From: an uncultured Bartonella sp.
GTDB lineage: Bacteria; Pseudomonadota; Alphaproteobacteria; Rhizobiales; Rhizobiaceae
Reading direction: 5' to 3'
Length of the DNA stretch: 64,000 nt
Assembly (NCBI RefSeq): GCF_946479275.1
Contig: NZ_CAMLFE010000005.1
Coordinates: 62,001-126,000, forward strand
Shown one piece after another: positions 45,761-52,024 of this stretch. Below the pieces are notes generated by a model. That model was not told the origin of the DNA. It ran no database searches and was given only the letters and a program-made list of their open reading frames with translations. Made by a program: the position numbers and the translations under genes. Position 1 is the first letter of the stretch. Each line of letters opens with the position of its first letter.

Positions 45761-46393
45761 CCTGCGGCTTGACCGCATTTTCTAATCTGTTACAACCGCG
45801 ACCTCACGACAGCCCAAATAAAAGAAAGTTACGGCTTGACCGCATTTTCTAATCTGTTACAACGCGGTCGAATTGTCATCTGTGTTTGAATCCGTTGCGG
45901 CTTGACCGCATTTTCTAATCTGTTACAACTAGGATTGTGGGGGGTACCACAATCTATTGTGTTGCGGCTTGACCGCATTTTCTAATCTGTTACAACGCGG
46001 TCGAATTGTCATCTGTGTTTGAATCCGTTGCGGCTTGACCGCATTTTCTAATCTGTTACAACTAGGATTGTGGGGGGTACCACAATCTATTGTGTTGCGG
46101 CTTGACCGCATTTTCTAATCTGTTACAACGTACGGCGTGGCAATTCAATTTATTAAACGGTTGCGGCTTGACCGCATTTTCTAATCTGTTACAACGATCA
46201 GTGGAAAGAGTTCCTTAATAACGCCGTTGCGGCTTGACCGCATTTTCTAATCTGTTACAACCGATGATGCAAAAGCACTGGTAGCGATTAAGTTGCGGCT
46301 TGACCGCATTTTCTAATCTGTTACAACAATAATAGGCATGTTGATTGCATTATATTGGTTGCGGCTTGACCGCATTTTCTAATCTGTTACAAC
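45761..46393 (+). CRISPR. CRISPR array 4 (10 repeats)
   Basis: Repeats start at 45761, 45828, 45894, 45961, 46027, 46094, 46160, 46226, 46292 and 46358; nine spacers of 30-31 bp. The first repeat has CC for GT at its start, the second A for G at position 4. Two spacers occur twice in order (45864/45997 and 45930/46063): a 133-bp two-unit tandem duplication. The duplicated spacer at 45930 carries an inverted repeat, GATTGTGG and CCACAATC. Confidence 0.98.
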
Positions 46394-46395
46394 CA

Positions 46396-46443
46396 ATGTC
46401 CACTTAACCCTTTGTTTTATAAGGTTTAAGTGGATATTTTTTT
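46396..46443 (+). terminator. Array-end hairpin, copy 4
   Basis: ATGTCCACTTAA with TTTAAGTGGATAT then seven T. The variable stem pair is G-U. Confidence 0.8.
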
Positions 46444-46464
46444 CAAAAAAAATGCTGTTTTTCA

Positions 46465-46612
46465 TTAAAATAACACCGGTAATTTTCGATTTTTTTGACA
46501 TGCTTCCACGTTTTCCCCGAAAATCTAACAAGATTTTCACATAAGCACACGATCAATTTGCTTGTCCCTTAAGGCAAAAAAATATCGAAATTTCATCGTT
46601 TGGGCAAGGTAG
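46465..46612 (-). pseudogene. Decayed cas2 3' end, copy 4
   Basis: Same order as copy 1 with the shared 15-bp insertion (AAGCACACGATCAAT); homology to cas2 runs to about GGGCAAGGTAGAAG. Several indels. Confidence 0.8.
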
Positions 46613-47026
46613 AAGTGGGCTTACCAATACAGTATCAGCCGGCATGGTAGGGCTTTTTTTTACAAAGACCTCAAGCAATTTAGTGAACCGCTGTTTCGAT
46701 TTTTTAGGAAAGCTTTCCGTTGTTAAAATGCTGGTGAATGCGCCGTGCTACCTAACAAGCAGCCCGCTTTGATAAAGTTGGCTTAAGACAGCATGATAAA
46801 CCTTAAGACAGCGAGTTAAACCGGTTTGGCACATCCGGTTTGCTTTTTTCAATTCGAGCGTGGCTAAAGCCGAACACGCCTGCCCCACTCGGCAAGGCTA
46901 CCCCAATCGGCTCGATTAAAACGGCCTCATCAGGCCTTTTTTATAAAAGGCCTGATTGTCAACCAAGCTTTTAAGGCCTGCTTGTTCAGCCAAGCTTTTC
47001 AGGCCTCATTATTGAAGCGGGCGTGT
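46613..47026. other. Intergenic region with hairpins and short repeats
   Basis: 414 bp. AAACCGG/CCGGTTT (46818-46841) followed by GCTTTTTT looks like a terminator. TCAGGCCTTTT and AAAAGGCCTGA (46930-46955) form a perfect 11-bp hairpin that may end the GNAT transcript. CTTAAGACAGC occurs twice near 46785-46812, and CAAGCTTTT with GGCCT words repeat near 46960-47005. Confidence 0.55.
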
Positions 47027-47626
47027 TCAGGCGCATTTACTCAACTGGCCAATCCATTTTTCGCGTTCGAGGACATAATTGTCGGCGATAACCAGACCGG
47101 AAACCAGCGAGTTTTGTTCGGATGTTCCGATATATTCAAAGCCCTGTTTTTCGATAACGCGGCGGGAAGCTTTATTGGCCGCGAAATTCGAAACATAAAG
47201 CGCATCAATATCGGTTGCACGGAAAGCGGCATCAATCAGGCTGCCAACCGCTTCTGTTGCATAGCCTATATTCCAATAGGGTTTGCCAATCCAGTAACGC
47301 AGGCTCAAGCCTTCGCCCTCTTCGCGGTCCTTTATATGACAGGCTCCGATAAATGCGCCATCTTCGGCTTTTGTAATGGCATAGGCGCAATAGCCCATCT
47401 CGCCCGCCACCGAACGAAGAATGTATTCTGCTGCATGTTTTCGTGTGAATGGAAAAGGCACAGATTGAAGCATGGCAGATACATTCCGGTTGTTGGCGAG
47501 ATCGGCAATGGCGTCCATGTCTTCTACATTGGGTGCGCGTAAAACAAGCCTTTCAGTTACCAGAACCGGGCAATCCAAGGTTCTGGGCGGCCTCTTTCTT
47601 ATTTCTTCTAATAATTCAGTGCTCAT
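47027..47626 (-). CDS. GNAT-family N-acetyltransferase (RimJ/RimL-like)
   Basis: 199 residues from ATG 47626, chosen because CAGGAGGTAACT sits directly upstream. Family marks: LVTERLVLRAPNVEDMDAIA at the N-terminus, the acetyl-CoA loop region IGKPYWNIGYATEAVGSLID and the C-terminal NKASRRVIEKQGFEYIGTSE. Acetylates an amino group of a protein or small molecule; exact substrate unknown. Downstream of rpmA on the same strand, but a good terminator lies between them. Confidence 0.92.
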   Translation of the reverse strand: MSTELLEEIRKRPPRTLDCPVLVTERLVLRAPNVEDMDAIADLANNRNVSAMLQSVPFPFTRKHAAEYILRSVAGEMGYCAYAITKAEDGAFIGACHIKDREEGEGLSLRYWIGKPYWNIGYATEAVGSLIDAAFRATDIDALYVSNFAANKASRRVIEKQGFEYIGTSEQNSLVSGLVIADNYVLEREKWIGQLSKCA

Positions 47627-47649
47627 AGTTACCTCCTGGAGCAATAGAA

Positions 47650-47681
47650 AAAGGGAAGGATGGTGTCCCATCTTTCCCTTT
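47650..47681 (-). terminator. Terminator of rplU-rpmA
   Basis: AAAGGGAAGGATGG (47650-47663) pairs with CCATCTTTCCCTTT (47668-47681) with one G-U pair; on the minus strand TTTTTCTATT follows. A second hairpin (around AACCGGGGTCC, 47699-47725) lies nearer the rpmA stop. Confidence 0.85.
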
Positions 47682-47742
47682 AATTTGCTTTGGAAGCTAA
47701 CCGGGGTCCAACGGGACGCCGGTTTTATTTAAGAGCTCCGGC

Positions 47743-48012
47743 TTACTCTGCTGCCTCCGCCATCGGAATCACCGACACATAGGAGCGGTCATTCGCTTTG
47801 ACGCAGAAAGATACTTTGCCCGCTTTAAGGGCAAATAATGTATGGTCTTTACCCATGCCGACATTTTCGCCAGGGTGCCATTGTGTGCCGCGTTGCCGGA
47901 TAATGATGTTACCCGGAATAACTGCTTCACCACCAAATTTTTTAACGCCTAGGCGTTTTGATTCTGAATCGCGACCGTTACGCGAGGAACCACCAGCTTT
48001 TTTGTGTGCCAT
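47743..48012 (-). CDS. rpmA: 50S ribosomal protein L27
   Basis: 89 residues. Starts [20 protein letters not shown], the classical L27 opening, and continues with [20 protein letters not shown] and [21 protein letters not shown]27 lies at the peptidyl-transferase centre of the ribosome. Follows rplU by 22 bp, the conserved gene order. No N-terminal extension of the Firmicute type. Confidence 0.99.
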   Translation of the reverse strand: MAHKKAGGSSRNGRDSESKRLGVKKFGGEAVIPGNIIIRQRGTQWHPGENVGMGKDHTLFALKAGKVSFCVKANDRSYVSVIPMAEAAE

Positions 48013-48034
48013 GGTTGTTCTCCTTTAATCTCTC

Positions 48035-48520
48035 TTACTCTTCCGACTTTTTAGCGGCTGCCTTTTTCGGCGCTGCTTTTTTTTCGGTTGTTTCTGTTTT
48101 GGCTTTCTTTGCAGCCGGTTTTTCAGCCTTTGGTGCTGCCTCTTTGGCGGCTACCGGTTTTGCTGCTTTTTCAGCCGGCTTTGTTGCAGCCTTGGAAGGC
48201 TTTGCACCACCTGTAAGAATTTCGGAAATGCGAATTGTGGTGAATTCCTGACGATGACCACGAATGCGCTTTGAATTCTGGCGGCGGCGCTTTTTGAAAG
48301 CAATAACTTTGCGTGCACGTGCCTGTTCAACAACCTCTGCTGTTACCAACGCATCGGCAACCACAGGAGTTCCGATTGTTGCTGTTTCACCTTCGCCAAC
48401 AACGAGAACCTGATTGAACTCCACAATATCACCGGCATTGCCAGCGACCTTTTCAACTTTCACAAGTTGGCTGGGGGAAACGCGGTATTGTTTACCACCC
48501 GTCTTGATGACTGCGAACAT
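48035..48520 (-). CDS. rplU: 50S ribosomal protein L21
   Basis: 161 residues. The L21 core (residues 1-105) begins [20 protein letters not shown] and has the basic loop [20 protein letters not shown]. The last 55 residues are an Ala/Lys/Pro/Glu-rich tail ([20 protein letters not shown]), a known extension type in Rhizobiales and probably disordered. First gene of rplU-rpmA. This core operon lies in the middle of the CRISPR arrays. Confidence 0.98.
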   Translation of the reverse strand: MFAVIKTGGKQYRVSPSQLVKVEKVAGNAGDIVEFNQVLVVGEGETATIGTPVVADALVTAEVVEQARARKVIAFKKRRRQNSKRIRGHRQEFTTIRISEILTGGAKPSKAATKPAEKAAKPVAAKEAAPKAEKPAAKKAKTETTEKKAAPKKAAAKKSEE

Positions 48521-49035
48521 TTTTTACCCTTTCGTTCCATCCGGATCTTGTCCAACACTTAAAAGCAATGAGACAGCCCGTCTTTTTATCAGTCGTTAAA
48601 ATTATCAGTCTTTAAAATTTGCCAGCCCTAAAAACCAACCGGCATAATTTTAGACAAGTGCAAATACACTTTTTTACACAAATGTAGACACACTACGCCT
48701 TTGGCCGATTTATGAAGAAGTTTTCTTCACTTGTCAATCGACCAGCTTTAAAAAACCGTAAAGCTTTGTGTGAATTAACCGGCAATCATGGCGAAAAACC
48801 GGATGCATTTGACAACAAACCATTTTTTGTCGGGCAAAGAGCAATAGGCCAGAAAAACTCTGTTGCTTTTTAAAAACGCGCCCGTGGCCCCGCGCAAAAT
48901 GAACAAAACAGATTTGAAAGGGTGAGCGGAATTTTCCAAAAAATCAAAAAAAGGGGCTTGTGTCAAAGCCAATTGCCAGCTATTTAGCCGCTAACGCGCT
49001 CGGATATTTGTTTAACAAATAAAGTTCGCCTTTAT
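48521..49035. other. Region between rplU and tRNA-Ser
   Basis: 515 bp. It must contain the rplU and tRNA-Ser promoters. A minus-strand frame (48775-48972) has no support. No repeat copy or other element seen. Confidence 0.45.
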
Positions 49036-49125
49036 GGAGAGGTGGCTGAGTGGTTGAAAGCACCGCACTCGAAATGCGGCATAGGGGCAACTCTATCGGG
49101 GGTTCAAATCCCTCCCTCTCCGCCA
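49036..49125 (+). tRNA. tRNA-Ser (anticodon CGA)
   Basis: 90 nt including encoded CCA, with a long variable arm as expected for serine. Acceptor GGAGAGG pairs with CCTCTCC. Anticodon stem CCGCA/TGCGG encloses CTCGAAA (anticodon CGA, reads UCG). Array 5 begins about 50 bp downstream. Confidence 0.97.
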
Positions 49126-49177
49126 TGATTTTTCTTTTCTTTGAAACGACTCCTTTAATTATGCGCCCGTTCGGAAT

Positions 49178-49745
49178 GGCCGCGCTTGACCGCTTTTTCT
49201 AATCTGATAAACTGTAACGCGTAAACTAGTGATTGACACTTTTGGTTGCGGCTTGACCGTATTTTTTAATCTGTTGTGTTCAGGCTGCAATATTGGCTTT
49301 ATTGACCATGCTTGCAGCCTGATCGCGTTTTATATAGGCTGATACATCTGGCCAAGTTCTGATCTCTGAAGTCGTTTGTTGCGGCTTGACCGCATTTTCT
49401 AATCTGTTACAACTGAATGTGGAAGATATTAAAGAGAGTGATTGTTGCGGCTTGACCGCATTTTTTAATCTGTTGTGTTCAGGCTGCAATATTGGCTTTA
49501 TTGACCATGCTTGCAGCCTGATCGCGTTTTATATAGGCTGATACATCTGGCCAAGTTCTGATCTCTGAAGTCGTTTGTTGCGGCTTGACCGCATTTTCTA
49601 ATCTGTTACAACCGGCGTACCAGTCATAACAATATGACGATAGTTGCGGCTTGACCGCATTTTCTAATCTGTTACAACTAGCCGCGCTTGATGCTGGTTT
49701 GGATGCGTAGTTGCGGCTTGACCGCATTTTCTAATCTGTTACAAC
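49178..49745 (+). CRISPR. CRISPR array 5 (9 repeat units, several decayed)
   Basis: Clean repeats at 49378, 49577, 49643 and 49710. Degenerate ones at 49178 (first bases and end changed), 49245 and 49444 (3' end TGTTGTGTT). What look like two identical 97-bp spacers (49281-49377, 49480-49576) are each 30 + 36 + 31 bp with a fossil repeat in the middle (49311 and 49510): 18 of its first 24 bases match the consensus. The 133-bp blocks at 49245 and 49444 are copies with one difference. Confidence 0.93.
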
Positions 49746-49747
49746 CG

Positions 49748-49796
49748 ATATCCACTTAACCCTTTGTTTTATAAGGTTTAAGTGGATATTTTTTTA
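49748..49796 (+). terminator. Array-end hairpin, copy 5
   Basis: ATATCCACTTAA with TTTAAGTGGATAT, then seven T. The variable stem pair is A-U. Confidence 0.8.
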
Positions 49797-49814
49797 AAAA
49801 AATGCCGTTTTCCA

Positions 49815-49902
49815 TTAAAATAACACCGATAAATTTCGATTTTTTTGACGTGTCTTTCACGTTTTCCCTGAAAATTTAACAAGATTTTCACATTGCTTGC
49901 CA
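49815..49902 (-). pseudogene. Decayed cas2 3' end, copy 5 (short)
   Basis: Shortest copy. It lacks the 15-bp insertion of copies 1-4 and so is closer in structure to intact cas2 (TTTTCACATTGCTTGCC against TTTTCATATTGCTTGTC). Homology is lost after about 49902. Confidence 0.75.
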
Positions 49903-50349
49903 ATTCAGAACCGTGGTTGGTCGCTCACTGCTTGGAACACCTTTAAAATTAGCATTTGCTAACAACGAGCAACCTATAATCAGGCCTTATCGTCTCTGCT
50001 GTTCCAGAAGCCACTTATATTCCCGATGAAATCGGGAGATTAACGATGATGAGCCAGTATCAAAGCAAAAAACGGGTAACCGATATTCGATAGAGAAAAA
50101 ACCTGCCGCAAGCCACGACAATTCACGAAGTATAAAACGCACAAATCACGGTAAAGGCAAGCAAAAGAAGTATATCACAGAAAGGAAAGTAACACGCCGG
50201 GGGGCCGGAAATGCAATCCCCACATCGCTAAAAGCCATGGCGTTCCTTACTCGGCGCATCTTAAATATAACAGAATAAGAGGAACAAATCAATGAATAAC
50301 ATAATTAAGTAAGTAAAGATTGAGTATAGCGACGTTTTACCAGCGTTCT
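49903..50349. other. Region left of array 6 with possible gene remnant
   Basis: 447 bp. A plus-strand frame over about 50088-50277 reads as a basic peptide (KKPAASHDNSRSIKRTNHGK and on to LKAMAFLTRRILNITE-stop) without a start codon or ribosome-binding site; likely a remnant. The final stretch, from AGTAAGTAAAGATTGAG to GCGTTCTA, matches the left flanks of arrays 2 and 3. Confidence 0.45.
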
Positions 50350-50583
50350 ATTGCGGCTTGACCGCATTTTCTAATCTGTTACAACTTTATGATTGCTGCA
50401 ACAATCGAGACGATTAGTTGCGGCTTGACCGCATTTTCTAATCTGTTACAACTGGAAAAGTTTGGAAGTGATAGAAGTAGTGTTGCGGCTTGACCGCATT
50501 TTCTAATCTGTTACAACGCAAAAAACACTTACAACATTACAACGCTAGTTGCGGCTTGACCGCATTTTCTAATCTGTTACAAC
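50350..50583 (+). CRISPR. CRISPR array 6, next to cas2 (4 repeats)
   Basis: Repeats start at 50350 (A for G at position 1), 50417, 50482 and 50548; spacers of 31, 29 and 30 bp. It lies 71 bp from the cas2 stop and is the only array beside intact cas genes, the expected place in a type II-C locus (cas9-cas1-cas2 converging on the array). It is also the shortest except for array 1. Confidence 0.98.
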
Positions 50584-50585
50584 CG

Positions 50586-50635
50586 ATGTCCACTTAACCC
50601 TTTGTTTTATAAGGTTTAAGTGGACATTTTTTTTA
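50586..50635 (+). terminator. Array-end hairpin, copy 6
   Basis: ATGTCCACTTAA with TTTAAGTGGACAT then eight T. The variable stem pair is G-C, completing an A-U/G-U/G-C series across the six copies. Lies between array 6 and the cas2 stop and would separate their converging transcripts. Confidence 0.85.
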
Positions 50636-50654
50636 AAAAAAATGCTGTTTTTCA

Positions 50655-51029
50655 TTAAAATAACACCAGTTGGGCGGGATTTTTTTGACGTTTCCTACGT
50701 GCTTGATCGGAAAATCTTACGATATTTTCATATTGCTTGTCGGTAAATTGGAAAATATAGATGTTCCCTCGTTCAGGCAAGGAGGATTCGATCTTCCTGA
50801 CATAAGATTCGAATTGTTCTTTTCCGTTACAGAAACGCAGATAATTCGAGAACTGGCTCATCTCGAAGCCAATATCCAACAAAAATTGTCTGAATTTCGT
50901 TGCGTCGTGGCGCTGTTTTCTTGTCTCTACCGGTAAGTCGAAAGTAACTAATATCCACATTAATCGATACCCGCTTAAATGTTTAGGACCCGATGTTGCA
51001 CGCTCAAGATAGGCTGTCATAATTGTCAT
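50655..51029 (-). CDS. cas2: CRISPR-associated endoribonuclease-fold protein Cas2
   Basis: 124 residues from ATG 51029, chosen for the GGGGAG just upstream; the open frame extends further without support. Cas2 ferredoxin fold: GYRLMWILVTFDLPVETRKQ with the conserved Asp, then FRQFLLDIGFEMSQFSNYLR and the C-terminal PERGNIYIFQFTDKQYENIV. Acts structurally with Cas1 in spacer integration. Overlaps the cas1 3' end by 26 bp. The last 90-270 bp have been copied to five other places beside arrays. Confidence 0.95.
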   Translation of the reverse strand: MTIMTAYLERATSGPKHLSGYRLMWILVTFDLPVETRKQRHDATKFRQFLLDIGFEMSQFSNYLRFCNGKEQFESYVRKIESSLPERGNIYIFQFTDKQYENIVRFSDQARRKRQKNPAQLVLF

Positions 51030-51963
51030 TTTCTCCCCATGCGTCATCAATTTGGACCGGATCGTTTTGCAAAGAAAAAATTGAACGCTCATCAGGTAAA
51101 GCCAACTTGACCTTTCCCGTTTCAAAACTTTCCGCAACCGAATGTACAAAGTATTGAACTTGCTGGCTGACAGGCGACGTTCCCACATGACTTTTCAAAT
51201 CAAGTGTTGAAAGTGAAGCAAGATAAGTTTTTACCTCGGCATCAACTTTTGTTTTTCCTTGGGTAAGCAGGTGGAAGACCAGGCGATCAACAAAAGGACG
51301 ATAAGGTTCCATCAAATCATCAGCAAGCGCGAAGGCGTTGGCACGATGTGAATGAAAAACGCCCAATGTTGGATGGAGGCCACCAGCACAAATAGCGCGT
51401 GAAACAAGTGCACGTAGAACGATGTAACCATAATTTAAAAGGCTGTTGACACCTCCTTGTGCTATGTCACGCTTGAAGGCGGTTCCGAATAATGCTTTCC
51501 AATATTTTCGGGCGGCCTGTGCTTCCTTATTTTCCGGGTCACCGCTACGCACCTGACGGGCAATGGAGACAAAAGCCGCCCCCTCTTTGCCACAAGCTTT
51601 GAGCACTGCGCCTTGTAGCCTGATTTTACAACGAACGATTTCTGCCCAAATCTGTTTTTGTATCGGCTTTGGTGCCGAAGCCTGCGCTTTCATCCGCACA
51701 GCTTGAACAGAATGGCCTTCTACCGGCCAAACGATAGCAACCGGACGGTGGTTATTTCCACATAAAACGATTGGAATAGAACGTTCGGACAATTCGATAA
51801 AGACGTGATTTGTCCAGCTCAAACCATAAGAATGAGTAATTAAGGCTCCAATATCATCAAGTGCAACCCGCCCCACTTCCGCTTCTCGATTGGAAATGGT
51901 TAAAAAACCTCTTTTTATGGCAAGGTGTAAGCCATCGGCAGTAATGTCAACTATTCTTTCCAT
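51004..51963 (-). CDS. cas1: CRISPR integrase Cas1 (type II-C)
   Basis: 319 residues from ATG 51963 (MERIVDITADGLHLAIKRGF); an upstream TTG adds only six residues. Cas1 forms the integrase with Cas2. The N-terminal beta domain contains DDIGALITHSYGLSWTNHVF; the helical catalytic domain contains LLNYGYIVLRALVSRAICAG and GVFHSHRANAFALADDLMEP with the metal-binding His and Asp residues. Follows cas9 by about 60 bp. No csn2 or cas4, as in subtype II-C. Looks intact. Confidence 0.97.
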   Translation of the reverse strand: MERIVDITADGLHLAIKRGFLTISNREAEVGRVALDDIGALITHSYGLSWTNHVFIELSERSIPIVLCGNNHRPVAIVWPVEGHSVQAVRMKAQASAPKPIQKQIWAEIVRCKIRLQGAVLKACGKEGAAFVSIARQVRSGDPENKEAQAARKYWKALFGTAFKRDIAQGGVNSLLNYGYIVLRALVSRAICAGGLHPTLGVFHSHRANAFALADDLMEPYRPFVDRLVFHLLTQGKTKVDAEVKTYLASLSTLDLKSHVGTSPVSQQVQYFVHSVAESFETGKVKLALPDERSIFSLQNDPVQIDDAWGENDNYDSLS

Positions 51964-52024
51964 GAAAAGAGCATGCCGCAAAACGGCATGTTCTCAACAG
52001 TTTTTTATAAACAGGGTTAATTTC

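Noticed and set aside
49281..49377. Captured 97-bp gene fragment in array 5
   Set aside because: The length is exactly spacer + repeat + spacer and the middle matches the repeat, so a decayed repeat explains it better.
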